Shown piece after piece: positions 1-55,219 of a DNA stretch of 64,000 nucleotides. Position 1 is the stretch's first letter. Each line of letters opens with the position of its first letter. Origin of the DNA: Mermis nigrescens (taxonomy: Eukaryota > Nematoda > Enoplea > Mermithida > Mermithidae); contig JAVLUZ010000157.1 of assembly GCA_036768485.1 (NCBI GenBank), positions 14,139,877 to 14,203,876 on the forward strand, written 5' to 3'. The position numbers and the translations under genes were made by a program. Under the pieces are notes generated by a model that made no database searches, had not been told where the DNA came from, and saw only the letters and a program-made list of their open reading frames with translations.

Positions 1-1762
1 GGGTCATACATGTACCACTCATTTTTCAATGTTAAATTTATTCGAATTTTTGAATTTTGTTCGAAATTTTTTTTGGTTTCTTTATTCTCTAGAAGAGTAG
101 AGCATCAGAAACGCCGAAAAACGATGTTTTGACGCATATCCATATGCACCAGTTTTACGCCATAAAAAAGGCACTTTTCCTACGCTGTGCATGTCTAGTG
201 CAACAAGCATTAGGTACGATTTTAGCATAGCTAAGCTTATTCAGAATTTAGTAGTCCAACAATCCACTGTTCTGTACATCATCTCCGTAAAACTGAAAAT
301 TCGCGTTTGAAAAGTTACAGAAAGTCATTTTACCAGTGAATTTATTTCGTCTGGCCTGCAGCTGCTGGAAGAATGAAGCTTCGGGCACAAATAACAGAGC
401 GTCGATTAACTTTAACCTCAAGTTGAAGGAGATATGTAAAATAAATACGAGCCAAAATCTCGAATTAACTTTTTAACTATAAATACGCTTAAACGGTGAA
501 AATCTCTGATTAAATGTAATTGAACAAACTCTTGGTTAAAAACCGTTCGATTTTAATTTGCTCCCTGGCAGGCTTCAATCTTGGTTTCTATGTGTAGTTA
601 GTTCTTGACTACTGTTCGATCTGACGAATTTGTTCAATTCTCGAATGTTGTTTTCGATTCAGAGCAAGTAGAAATATAAATGCACACGCTGTTATAAAAA
701 ATTTTGAATTATGCAATGATTACTTCGTTTCAATACCGATTCAGGAAATAGACTTATAAATCGTTCTTACTGTTTTTCCGTACTTTGGTTTTTATTACTT
801 TATCAATTTAAGTTTTACTTTATTCTTGTTCTTAATTCATTTATTCTCCACTTAATTGCATAATATTTACTGGCCGACGATCAGCAATTTCTTTGAACGA
901 TTTGGCAAATATTTTCCACGTTTCATTTTTTCGCATATGTTCTGCAGAATATGATTAACGCTGCAATTATGAACGTTAACCTTAGGTTGAACTCAGAAAA
1001 GCCGGGTTTCCGGCTTCAACATTAAGTCAACTTCAGATACGTGAGGGGCCTTTAAAAAAAGGTAAAGTTTTATGGAAAAAATAAGGCAGAATTAATGATA
1101 GCATAGATTAAAATCAGCTCTTTCATGTGAAAATGCTTGAAACTGACTAGAAATAAAAAATTACGCTGTGTACCTACGTTGTATGTGTAATTTTAGCATT
1201 ACTCCTCAGACCAAGCTGTCCCCCAGACCGGCCATGCTGTACAACAATGGTCAGGAACTCTCGACTTTAACCCACCCTCTGTCATGCGGATAGAATTTCA
1301 CATTAGTTGTTAACCTTAGAATAACGTAGCCTATATACTATCTGTCATACAGGCCAAGAACTTTTTTTACACCCCATACTATTACGCTGAAAATATGTCT
1401 TTTTGTGATTTTTTTATGTCAAATACAAAATGAAGATATCTCGAAATGTCTCCATGAAATCCCATAGAAAATGAAAGAAAAGTCGGATGATAGCTGCCTG
1501 TATAAATCTTTAGAAATAAAATCGTGAAAACGAAATCGGGAAAATTAAATCAAGTTTAGCATTTCATAAAAATGCAGTGATCGAAATAAAGCTAGCAGAG
1601 AGCGTATGAACGAGTAGGATTCTTTTATTCTTAGGAGACGGTTGTAAAGAATTCTAATGAAGCGTTCGCCAACAAAGTCAAGCATGAAGTCGAGCCACTT
1701 AAGGGTTGAAAAGTTTGATTAACGTAACCGTGCTTTAGAGCGCTAACTTTTAATTTATTTAG
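1..1762. other. Intron or upstream DNA, no gene seen
   Basis: No exon could be supported here. Positions 1-210 look like the end of a roughly 400-bp dispersed repeat, also seen near 22558, 34210 and 50165. Positions 1205-1245 resemble the end of another family (CCGGCCATGCTGT) seen near 12640. Since the exon at 1763 starts in phase 2, this stretch is probably intron of the coiled-coil gene. Confidence 0.5.
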
Positions 1763-1830
1763 ACGAACTTTTGCAAGAGCAGGATATCTTACAGAAAATA
1801 CGGAGTAATTTATCCGAAGACAATAGTTTG
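1763..1830 (+). CDS. Coiled-coil protein, internal exon a (partial gene)
   Basis: An acceptor (TTTAATTTATTTAG) precedes and a GTATGA donor follows. The 68-nt exon enters in phase 2 and leaves in phase 0, encoding a polar helix reading roughly ELLQEQDILQKIRSNLSEDN. Upstream exons lie outside the window or were not found. The heptad-like leucine/isoleucine spacing continues into the next two exons, which are in compatible phase, so the three are treated as one gene. I do not recognise the family; function is unknown. Confidence 0.5.
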
Positions 1831-1889
1831 GTATGAAATTGTTTATGCATTAATTGACGCAAGCTTAATGTAATATGCATCTGATTCAG

Positions 1890-1990
1890 GATTGTGCTGA
1901 TTTGCGCTATAAGATATCATCTATGAAGTACGAGATGATGAAAAAGGATAAGCAGATTGGACAATTGCAGTCTAAAATAAAAAGTATCAG
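1890..1990 (+). CDS. Coiled-coil protein, internal exon b
   Basis: The exon lies between a TGATTCAG acceptor and a consensus GTAAGT donor. It is 101 nt (phase 0 in, phase 2 out). It encodes a strongly charged helix containing KYEMMKKDKQIGQLQSKIKS, typical of a parallel coiled coil. It is only 59 bp from exon a. The following intron (1991-5999) holds FB1, a hAT MITE and FB2; FB1 begins 35 bp after the donor. Confidence 0.6.
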
Positions 1991-2025
1991 GTAAGTCAGT
2001 CCGCACCTTTTAAATTGAAAATTTT

Positions 2026-2685
2026 GTGTAGTCTCAACACCGCCGCCGTCCGAACATTGCTACTGTACCAACATTGTCACCACGAGTTCCAATATTACTA
2101 CCGTCTTAAAAGTGCCACCCTTAGCCCCAGCATTGCCGCCGCGAGTTCCAACATTCACACAGCAAATCACAAATGGACGATGTCGTGTGGGGCGGGGGGC
2201 TTAAAACTTCCTTAAAATTCAAACTCCCAGAATTCGGCAGACCTCCCAGAATTGTATTTTTGCTTTTTCATTGATGTTTGCCCCATCAGATCTTCTCCCA
2301 GAATTTAGTTGCGGCCCTTTGTACATATATATGTACTAAATGGAGGTGCATATATAATCTAAAAGCATTAGGTATATAATTTTAATAGATAATGGTTTGG
2401 AATCAAAACTTGTGAGAGGCTAAATCCTAAACTTTTTTGTATAGTAATTCATTGTTGCATTTATGATGTATTTTCGCGTCGAAGTTGTCTAGAACACTAT
2501 TTTGTTTCTAAAGTGCTCTTCAATATCTAACTTCTAACTTCTCAATGGAGATAATACCCTCTTGGTGCGAAGCAATGTTAGGACTCGTGGTGGCAATGTT
2601 GGGATTCGAGTTGACAATGATGGGACTGATGGAAATGTTGGGACTGGTGGCAATGTTGGAACAGTGGCAGTGTTGAGACACGACC
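2026..2685. mobile_element. FB1, foldback element with minisatellite arms
   Basis: The left arm (about 2030-2165) carries units like CAACATTGCCACCGCGAGTC; the right arm (about 2570-2685) carries the reverse complement. The two ends match each other (GTCTCAACACYGCC). Flanks GAAAATTTT and GAAAAATTA are a plausible decayed 9-bp target duplication (7/9). The core (2170-2560) is an inverted copy of the core of FB9 at 54120-54760. It lies in an intron of the coiled-coil gene. Confidence 0.75.
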
Positions 2686-3347
2686 GAAAAATTACTTTTA
2701 TTTAATCATATACAAAAACATTTGCCGTATAGCCACACATTTGTGTGGCTATTTTATTTTATTTGATTTTGATTTGATTAATTTGATTTGGTTTGATTTG
2801 ATTTGATTTGTTTCGATTTTGATTTGATTTCTCAACATTCTTCCTGATTTCTCAACATTTCATCCAAGCTCGTCTCTACTGCAAAATATTCTGGAGATTT
2901 TCGATAGTTATACTGTTTTTGTCCCTCAGAAAATTTTTAAACATGTTCAAAAAAGATTTGGAAAAATTATTGTAAAACAGAGAAATCTAAGCCGAATACA
3001 TAAAAATCATGACCAATTGTTATATTTATCGCTTTCATTATAATCAACAGGATACAACCCTTTATCCTACATAGAATAAGTAACAAATTGAAGCATTAAC
3101 AGGTTATGCTGATTTTGAAGTTGACTACAAATACATAGGTAACTTAGGAAATCGTACATGCTCAATTTCATTTTTTTGCTCAAAGCGTTTAAAATATTAA
3201 AAAACGGGCGGAAAACTAATGCGGAGAGATTGGTTCAATATTTCATAAAATAATTCGGATTTTGCCCCAAAATTCGTGTTTTAAACGCAGGTGTCTAAAA
3301 TTTTCAGCATAAAATTAATTTTTCTGTAATTTTTGACGAGCTGTGAT

Positions 3348-3605
3348 CACACCTGGGCGTGGGGGGGTTTGGGGGGTATGCAACCCCCAGAAACCAAAAT
3401 ACCCCCCCAGAAATCAAAATACCCCCAGAATTCAATTTTTGAAAATTTTTTTCTTTTTTTTCGCAATTTTTTGATGCCAATGGATAGTGCTTGATAAGAA
3501 ACGTCGAAAAATGGTGTTTTTATCGCCATATCACCATTTTTAAGGCCATTTTTTGACCTTAAAAAAAATCTTGCACCCCCAGAATTTTCTTGCTGCCCAC
3601 GTATG
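3348..3605 (+). mobile_element. hAT-type MITE, copy 1
   Basis: The 258-bp element starts CACACCTGGGCG and ends GCCCACGTATG, which are imperfect terminal inverted repeats. It is flanked by an exact 8-bp duplication, GCTGTGAT (3340-3347 and 3606-3613), the length made by hAT transposases. The interior has C-rich runs (ACCCCCAGAA) and the family landmark GATGCCAATGGATAGTGCT. No coding capacity. At least seven relatives lie in this window. Confidence 0.85.
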
Positions 3606-3615
3606 GCTGTGATCA

Positions 3616-5311
3616 GTGGCGGATTCAGAATTTTCAGGTGAGCCGACATTAGAGCGCGCGACATTAGAATGCAGCCATAACAGATGTCTTTCACGTAACT
3701 TTACAAAACTTGCGTGCTAATAAATGAAAGAATTTGCCGGTTAAAGCTTCACGGACAAAAAGAGCATGCCTTTGAAAAAAGCCCTACTGTATCTTACACT
3801 CGAGACTATTTGCAACGATTCATATACTTTCCGATTCAGAATTATATACGCTTTCTATTATAACGGGGCAAAGTTAACTACCTACACATGAATATGTCGG
3901 TATCAGGTAGTGATAAATGCATGCGGTTTCTTTTGTTTTGTAAAGCAATGAACAGACTTTTGAATTCTTTGTTTACTTTCTGGTTGAGTTGTACACTGGT
4001 TGAATTAGTGGATGTACGAAAGTAGAAATTTTGACTTTTTTGTTCATCTTTGGAAAAAGGACAGTTACTTTTGAAGCAGTAGGTTTTGTGTAACAGCATT
4101 ATACACTTTTCACTTATTTTCTTGACACAGATTACTATATTCATTTTCACAATTTTTTTTAAATCGTACGCATTTACTGTAAGTTCTGCAAATCGAGCGT
4201 GAAATTTATTGCTACAGTAAAGAATCATAAAATTGCAATAAATAAGCAAAAGATCAAAATTTGTGTAAACTTATTCTGCATTTCTGTGTCAAGAAAACAC
4301 GTGGAAAGGGTATAGTTCCATTAGAAAGTGCATGAAAAGCTACTAAATAATGTCCTAAAATGACACCCTTACTTCCGTAGTTTTACAGGTGTAGGTATTA
4401 GAACACAGATCAGTCTACTCCATTGCAAAGATGTTTAAATTAACGTCAAAATTTTTTTAAATAAGTAACACCTACAGCTTTAAAACTAGCAATGAAAGGG
4501 GTCGTTTGTAGACACTGTTTTGCAGAGCATTTATGTCACTTACCAGCCACTTCTTGACCAAACAAGAAATTTCACTGATTTTCGTAATGTATGCTACTCG
4601 TAGGTATTTTTTTGTACACCAATTTTTAGAAACAAAAAGTTGCAAATTTTTTTGTGGGAAAGGAAAATGACGCACCATTGTAACTGCACTTTAATGTCGG
4701 CGCTCTAATTTAGCGCGCTCTAATGTCGTGCGCTCTAATGATTGTGTGCCGAATTTTCATAAGGGGATGGCGATACTACAACTTTTTCTGAAACAGTCAA
4801 AAACACGTCTAAAAATCCGCTGTCAAAGTGCAGAGTAGAGTTTTTAACGCTTTATATTGTCTATTTCTGGTCAAAAATATTCTGGGGCGAAAATTTGAAA
4901 AAAATATTCAATTTCAAGCAATTTTTTGCAAAAAAAATACTGAAATTATTTGGCTGAAACCCGGCTCAAATAGCCGGAGAATTGGTAAAATTTCGACAAA
5001 AAGACCTTGAAAGACTTAAAATACTTAGTTGCGTCCTGCGTTTGTGCACTTGGAACAAAGCCTACTGATGCAGAGCGCAGAAAATTTTTAGAATCTATGC
5101 TAAAACATAGAAGAAAACTGCAAAAATATGGCTTCCAGACCACCGTGAAAGTGAATAACAAATAGGTAGGTTCAGCATGAAGCGCTGGAAAAATTTGAGA
5201 AATAACGATGGACGATGACCAAAAATTATTGCGCAGTTCATATCCATCCTTCAACTCGCCAACAATTTTGGGCCAAGGGCGGCTTTCCGCCCGCTTTAAA
5301 TCCGCCCCTAA
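3616..5311 (+). mobile_element. Non-autonomous transposon with GGCGGATT ends, split by FB2
   Basis: The left end GTGGCGGATTCAG pairs with the right end AAATCCGCCCCTAAG. Flanks TGTGATCA and TGTGATGA look like an 8-bp duplication (7/8). Without FB2 it is about 0.58 kb. The right half (5200-5310) matches copies ending near 17700, 18486 and 19470. It sits directly beside hAT copy 1, whose target overlaps this element's own flank. Confidence 0.65.
3637..4750. mobile_element. FB2, foldback element with exact 9-bp target duplication
   Basis: The left end GGTGAGCCGACATTAG and the right end (reverse complement GGCACACAATCATTAG) bound short arms of 15-bp units, e.g. GCGCTCTAATGTCGT, in opposite orientation. 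Flanks are identical: GAATTTTCA at 3628-3636 and 4751-4759. The roughly 1-kb core has only short open frames with no recognisable product. It interrupts the GGCGGATT element at 3616-5311. Confidence 0.85.
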
Positions 5312-5999
5312 GTGTGATGACCAATATTCTAATTTTTTGCTCAAAAGCCTTTTTAAGCTTAATATGTTGAAATTTAAGCCAATTTTCGTTAAACGATTAA
5401 AAGTCGACCTGAGCAGCGATACTTACATATATCGATCCGAGCACAAGTAATTAATTATATTAAATTTTTTCCTAGTAAACTTTTAATTAATTTCAATTAA
5501 TTTTAACAAGTAATTAATTTTCTTTCTGATCATAAGAAAAATAAAGAAGAAGAAAAACAATTTTTGGAATACATGCAAAGACTGTCTATTTTGAAGCACT
5601 AAAGAATCGTAAACTTTGAAGTCCTGTAGCTTCATCAATATAGATTGACTTTTTTAAAAAAATTTTAGCACCTTTTTTCGCATTTTCTGCCCATTTTGCA
5701 GAAATTTTGGCTTGCTAAACTCATTTTAGCTTATATTTCTGAAAGTACCCGTGTACTTAGCTTAGCCCTAATTTTCTATTTTCGCAGTCTTTCGCGAAAA
5801 TAAAAACTAAAGCCAGGTCATACGAGAGAAATCACGAAATTTACCAATAATCCATTCATCCGTCTTTAGAGATATCAGATCGTTTAATGTGACAATCCCG
5901 CTAAGACTGATTTTTTGAAAATTTGAAATAGGGAGCCGCTACTTTATTTCATTGTTCAAAACAACGCTTGTTTCGTGCGAAATGATTCTTTTATTTCAG

Positions 6000-6105
6000 T
6001 GGCAAGATAGGAAGCTTAACAAATGGTAAGGTCGATTTTAACAACGTTCTTCTTTTGAAGAAAGAATTAGACTTACTTGACGACAGTGAACAAAGCGTAA
6101 GCTAA
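6000..6105 (+). CDS. Coiled-coil protein, last exon (or internal exon ending at 6096)
   Basis: The acceptor TTTTATTTCAG precedes. One nucleotide completes the codon split from exon b, then the frame reads through ...LLLKKELDLLDDSEQS. Two readings are possible. Without further splicing the frame meets TAA at 6103-6105, giving a C-terminus DDSEQSVS. Alternatively the GTAAGC at 6097 is a donor, and the exon ends in phase 0, which matches the phase of the exon at 6793 that encodes the four-helix membrane protein. The sequence cannot decide; transcript data would. Confidence 0.5.
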
Positions 6106-6807
6106 AGTTTTTACTTGTTGACCTTTTCTGATCGAACTTTATGGATTCTGATCTTGAAATTTTTTTTCTCTGCTTACTTACTTTTCTCATTTTAAGTATA
6201 ATTACAGTAATTCTGTTTCTGTGATTCTATGCTACGTAAATTTAATTTCAATATCCGAGTTGATCATACTTTTCTGTTTTTTCTATATACTCATTTTAAT
6301 TTTATCTTGATACTAGTCATGAGTCATGAATTTTTAGTCGTTTCATGTTACCACATTTTTCCAAAATTCCATAAACAGATCATATCATACATGCGCTGCA
6401 TAGCCGGTCTAGATGGGTTGATTCGGTCTGAGGGTCAGCAGATTTATTAAGCTGAAATGGACGAAATTAAAAAAAATAATTCGAAAATTAAAAACAAACA
6501 AAAAATAGAAAAACGTACTTATTTATTCGGTCAATTTCAAGCAACCTTATAGAAAAAGTTTGATATCCAATATATGGTCACTTTCAAGCAACTTTGTGGA
6601 AATCACACATTTCCCCTATAAAAATCTGTTTTTGAAAACGTGCAAAATTTTCATAATCGAGCTTCACGATAATACACATATACATATAAAAATAAAATGC
6701 ATATGCATCAAATATTGCATGCGTTTGCATAAAATTTGATTGTACACTGAGTTTTTTGGATTCGCTTAAAGATTCAGCTTGTCAAATTACAGGAGCCGAA
6801 GGGCAAC

Positions 6808-6971
6808 ATGGATAGACGTGTATTCGAAATACCATTAACTTTTGCTTCCAGTCAAACTGATCCATTGGTATATTTTACCGCATTATACCTAAATACGTGT
6901 TTTCACGTCATCAATGCAGTTTTAATAGTGGTCATGATGACGATTTACTACAGCCGTGATTCTCAAAATGA
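6808..6971 (+). CDS. TMEM107-like, exon 1 (helix 1)
   Basis: The exon encodes residues 1-54 and splits Glu55 with the next exon; donor GTGAGT. It carries an N-terminal polar segment and membrane helix 1. The open frame continues back in phase to an AG at 6791-6792, so the exon may start at 6793. Confidence 0.7.
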
Positions 6972-8074
6972 GTGAGTTGCTACACGACGATAATGAAAGA
7001 TCAAGACGTAGACACTAGACATGCATAATGTGAACAGATCGAACTGATATGCAAAATTGGAATAATGATGCATGTTTGCATGTTTCTTCACTAAAAGTGA
7101 AATTTCTACTCGAATCTATACTGTTCGTCTGATACCAAAGCATAATTTTACAAATCAGTATCTCGCGTAAATAAATATCTTATATGAAAAAGTGTAATAA
7201 AATAGCTGTCAATTCGCTCCAAATGGGTCAGTTAACTTAGGTAAGTGTTATTGAGATCTATTGTGTATCAGTGACCTTTTGCTGCTTCCGAAATCGATTT
7301 TATCGACGATTTTTTCGTTTGAGAAACATGTTAGTACATGCCGACTCATCATTCGAATTTTGATTCGAAAAAATCTCTCTGATCAGTTAAATTATGCACA
7401 AGATAATTAATTATTGATAACGAAATTCGCGCAAATTTTTTTTCAGGAAGCGTGTTATCATTGGTTCAGCATTAGTCATCTATATTATAACCACAATTAC
7501 TTCAATTTGCGCTATAGCCTACAAAAGGCAACCAGGTAAAATAAGTAGGATACCTATTCGCTGAACGAACGGTCTCTCTCTATATCCTGAGATTATATGC
7601 TATATTTTTTGCGTATGTCGTTAATTGTGTTTGATTATAGCTTATCGATTTAAGGACCACACGGTCAGATTTGTATAGTTAAATAAATTTTTTTCTTCAT
7701 ATAATGCATTTTTTTGTTCCTCTGCCTAATGTTTTATTTTTCTGAAAATCATTTTCCAGATGCCTCGTCGCAAGCATATCAGAGCGTTTTGTTCGCTATT
7801 TGTTTAGGCTTGTGTATTTCAGTAGTGGCATTCATGGCAAGACATTACGAAGACGCGTCTAGTTTTGTATTTAACATGGTAAAGTTCCGTATATATTCCG
7901 CTTTTTCGTAATTTTTCATTTCTTTTTTTGCAGATATATTTAATAGGATTCTGTTGTGCCATAAATTTACCGCTCACTGCGCTGACGTGTACGGTTATTC
8001 AAAAGAATAGTCGGGGCGATCGAAAATCAGCGCTTGCTTCAAATAAAAAGAACAATGGATTAAAGTCGAAATAA
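6808..8074 (+). CDS. Four-helix membrane protein, TMEM107-like (4 exons)
   Basis: Exons 6808-6971, 7447-7535, 7760-7878 and 7934-8074 join in consistent phase with GT-AG introns to give 170 residues. There are four hydrophobic helices, at about residues 22-46, 59-81, 93-112 and 125-145, with a basic C-terminal tail rich in Lys, Asn and Ser. Helix 1 is followed by SRDSQN. Human TMEM107, a four-helix ciliary transition-zone (MKS module) protein of about 140 residues, also has SRDSN after helix 1, and a similar spacing of helices. I infer a TMEM107-like protein from this layout and that short match; overall identity is low, so another small tetraspan family remains possible. The exon extends upstream to an acceptor at 6792, in phase with the coiled-coil exons, so ATG 6808 may be internal to a longer protein. 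Confidence 0.7.
7447..7535 (+). CDS. TMEM107-like, exon 2 (helix 2)
   Basis: 89 nt with acceptor TTTTTTTTCAG and donor GTAAAA. It enters in phase 2 and leaves in phase 1. It encodes KRVIIGSALVIYIITTITSI and a basic loop (YKRQP). Confidence 0.75.
7760..7878 (+). CDS. TMEM107-like, exon 3 (helix 3)
   Basis: 119 nt with acceptor CATTTTCCAG and donor GTAAAG. It encodes a third hydrophobic helix followed by a polar stretch with RHYEDASS. It splices in frame to exon 4. Confidence 0.75.
7934..8074 (+). CDS. TMEM107-like, exon 4 (helix 4 and tail)
   Basis: The acceptor TTTTTTTGCAG is followed by 46 codons and TAA at 8072-8074. It encodes helix 4 and a hydrophilic, lysine-rich tail ending GLKSK. An AATAAA overlaps the stop (8070-8075); the next plus-strand AATAAA is at 8601-8606. 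Confidence 0.75.
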   Translation: MYLIGFCCAINLPLTALTCTVIQKNSRGDRKSALASNKKNNGLKSK

Positions 8075-9005
8075 ATTCTGTTCTGATAACATTGAATAAT
8101 ATCATTTAATAATACAAACAATAATATAACAGGAATATGTCATTCATTTAGCCTAGTTTCGCGTAGTATTAGTTTTTTTGACGAAATGGATCACAAGCTT
8201 AAAGTGGACTTCCAAGTTCCAATGTAGACGTCTGAATCTTGATTGCATAAAAATCTTATGTAAGTAGCGCCATTTCCTCGAAGTTCAGGAGAACAGACTA
8301 TGCAGATAGTACTCGTATGTACATTTGCTGCGTTATTAAAACTTTCACATAGGTATTATCTACTTGTGCTTTCTCTTTCTTAAGACCAAATGTACAAAAG
8401 TAGGTACCTATAACAATATAGAAAAGTACGTTGCCGCTTATCTAAAGTTGATAATTTTCCCAGGCACTAAACGTTTTATTTAATGTCTGTTGCTTAAAAT
8501 GTGGGAGTTATTATATTTTCATATGTTTTCCTCATTTGCTTGCAGTGCAAATAATGATTTTTATTAGAGAATTTGAATACGAAATTAGCTTGACATTTTA
8601 AATAAAAAAGTCCTTTGATCATTCCTCAGCTACCATGTTCTCTTTATATATAAATAACTCAAAAGCTAGTCCTTTCATCTTTCAAAATTTTTTTAAATAA
8701 AAGCTCCTAATAATTTTTAACAACACATTGCAATATAAACTTCGGCCTACATTTTTAAAAAAGTAACCAGAAAGCATCTTGACATTTCCTATCACAATCT
8801 TACGTTTTACAATTTTTCAGCACACCACAAGTCACCATGCATCGACTTGCCTCTTTTGTGATAAAAAATGGGACAACATTTGAAAAAACTGATCAGGCCG
8901 GTTGTATTTTTGAAATAAAAATTCATCACTAATAACATTTACATACGTACAACATTCACTGAAACGTAAATTTTTGTACAATAAATATTATGTAACACAA
9001 CTTCT
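8075..9005. other. Intergenic space between convergent genes
   Basis: The 931 bp separate the stop of the TMEM107-like gene (plus) from the stop of AASS (minus). Candidate poly(A) signals are AATAAA at 8601-8606 on the plus strand and AATAAA at 8560-8565 on the minus strand, so the two 3' untranslated regions may overlap. No other gene or repeat was recognised. Confidence 0.5.
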
Positions 9006-52703
<43,698 letters not shown>

Positions 52704-53578
52704 TGCGTCGAAGTTCTGTGACTCGAAAGTTTCAGATGAGCGTTTGACCCATGATATGTCTGTACGAATGGAAAATCAGTTTTTAAATACCAGCTGAAAC
52801 TTTGATTAAAGGGAACCAGTTTAAAGCACAGGTTTTTAATAAACAGGACGCAAGTTAGCGAGCAAGAAAATTGAATATTTATTGAGCAGTTGTACATACT
52901 TACGCTGATATGACATGACGTAGTCCATGTAACTAGTCTACACTCAACTCAAGGTAAACAAAGCGTTGTACACCATACTTTTCGGAAAAACAATTGACTT
53001 ATTTATGCGCGCTCAAGTAAGTCAAGTCGATCCTACTAATTAAATCTTTGTAAATAGCAATCCCTGCTATCAAAACCTATAACAATTGGCTTGAAAAAAT
53101 TTATTACATGTTCTTTTCACACTACGTTACTTTATACGTTTTATAATTTTAATCTTTCTCTGGACTTCGAGCAGCGAAAATACATCCGGAAATTCATGAT
53201 GCAATAACGAGATCGTGCGAGAATGCTACGAAATTTGCTTATATCACCAAGAAACAGTGTAACGCATATAAAACGTTTTTTGCGCTTTTATTTGTGGTAC
53301 TTACATATCACGCATTTGGACGATTGTCATCCAAACATTTATCACACAGTTATTCAGCGAAAATTGGGCAGGATTAACCCAAATTTGTCAGGTTGTATTA
53401 AATTAATGGGTGGATCAAAGTTGAATAGGATTTAGTCAACTTTCCGGGTTCGATTAATTCAACAAAGTTGAGACGTTAATTTACTCCTAACTTTGTTTGG
53501 TAAATCCAACAGATTTTTTTACAGTACAGAGAGAAAGAGAGACAATTATAAATTTTTAACGAGTTATCTCTGAATTTG
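52704..53578. other. Upstream region of AASS
   Basis: About 0.9 kb between the AASS start and FB9. The promoter should lie here on the minus strand, but no TATA box or other element could be chosen with confidence. The only apparent reading frames are shadows. Confidence 0.35.
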
Positions 53579-53592
53579 GGTCGTGTACCAAC

Positions 53593-53828
53593 CACACGAA
53601 AGCGTGGGGGTTGAGGAGGGGTATGCACCCCCCCCCAGAAGGCCAAATACCCCCAGAATTCAATTTTTGAATTATTTTGTTTTTTTCGCAATTTTTGAGC
53701 CAATGGATAGTGTTCGATGAGAAACGTTGAAAATGGTGTTTTCTTCGACATATTACCATTTTCAAGACCAGGTTTTGACTCATGAAAAATTGCACCTTCC
53801 CCCAGAATTTTTGTGCTGCCCTCCTATG
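53593..53828 (+). mobile_element. hAT-type MITE, copy 7
   Basis: 236 bp from CACACGAAAGCGTGGGG to CTGCCCTCCTATG. Flanks are GTACCAAC and GTCCCAAC (7/8). It is inserted in the left terminus of FB9. Confidence 0.8.
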
Positions 53829-54385
53829 GTCCCAACACTGCCAACGTTCCAACATTACCACCAGTCTCAACATTGCCACCGCGAGTCCCGACAATGACAC
53901 CACGATTCCCAACATTGTCACCGTCCCAACATCGCCACCGTCACAACATTGCCACCGTGACGCGAGTCCCAGCATTGCAACCGCAAGTCCCAACACTGCC
54001 ACCGTCTTAACACTGCCACCGCGAGTCCCAAAATTGCCACCACGAGTCCCAAGATTGTCACCGTCCCAAAAATGCCACCATGCACTTACACACAAATTCT
54101 TGCCACCACGCACTTACACAGCGATTCACACATAGACGTTGTTGTGGGGGTGTAAACGCCTTAGGGCATTACTACCGAGAGGGTATTATGCTCCCTTGAG
54201 AAGTAAGAATTTACGTATTGAAGAGTACTTAAGATACAAATTACCGTATTTCTAGACAACTTCGACGTGACAACACATCATAAATGCAATAGAATTACTA
54301 TACAAAAAATTTTATGTTTTACTCTCTCATAAGTTCTTGATTTTACCCCTCCCTGGCGACCCCAAGCATTATTATCTATGAAAAT

Positions 54386-54555
54386 TATAGTCTGTTTCAC
54401 ATAACTTCGTGCATAAATTCTAAGAATTTTTGTCGACAGTAGGCCGAGGGTTACGATATTTATATATCAGATCAATGCTATAATCGCAATCTGTCAGCTT
54501 ATTGCCGTAGATAGTTTTAAAATTTATGACCGAAGTTGAGTGAAACAGACTATAG
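54386..54555. mobile_element. Mariner-like palindromic MITE, copy 3
   Basis: TATAGTCTGTTTCACATAAC mirrors GAGTGAAACAGACTATA. The interior is almost the same as 55893-56061. It is within the FB9 core. Confidence 0.75.
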
Positions 54556-55219
54556 ATACTTAATGCTTTTAAATATATGTGTACCTCCATGTAGTACATA
54601 AGTGTATACAACATGGACAGCAAGTAAATTCTGGGAGAGGATCTAATGGGGCAAACACCTGAGGAAAAAGCCTGAAATACAATTCTGGGAGATCTGCCGG
54701 ATTCTGAGGAGTTTGAATTTTGAGGGGGTTTCAACCCCCTCCCCCACGACACCGTCCATGTGTTGAATGTTGGAACTCACGGTCGCAATGTTGGGGCTCA
54801 ATTGGGACGGTGGCAATGCTGGGACTCGCGGTGACAGTGTTGGGACTCGCGGTGGCAATATTGGGACTGTTGGCAATGTTGGGACGGTGGCAATGTTGGG
54901 ACGGTGGCAATGTAGGGACAGTATAGTGTTGTAACTATACACCAGAATTTAAACATTTTAAACGCAATTTTTAGTAACTTACAAGTGAAAAAATGGTAGC
55001 GGTGAAAAAATCTGCTTAAACGTCAAAGTCTAATCTTTTTGTAAAAATAGCTATACGCTTTTATTCTGTTGCTTGCAGTAAATAAAATCTATTGAAGTTA
55101 GCCAATAAACATTTCGAATCCAACAAAGTCGGGTTAATTATTTCCAACCTCGATGAACCATGAGCTTGATACGACCTAGCGAAGTTGGGCTATTTGACGT
55201 AGGAGTGACCCAAAATATA

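Larger units (their letters stand above)
53579..54943. mobile_element. FB9, foldback element, relative of FB1
   Basis: The left arm (53829-54110) has CCAACATTGCCACCGCGAG-type units and the right arm (about 54760-54925) the reverse complement. The core 54120-54760 is an inverted relative of the FB1 core. hAT copy 7 sits in the extreme left end and a mariner-like MITE in the core. Flanks share GAATTT only, so the duplication is decayed. Confidence 0.65.

Noticed and set aside
3878..4249. 123-codon minus-strand frame in the FB2 core as a transposase
   Set aside because: No catalytic motif or homology seen, AT-rich composition as in the surroundings.
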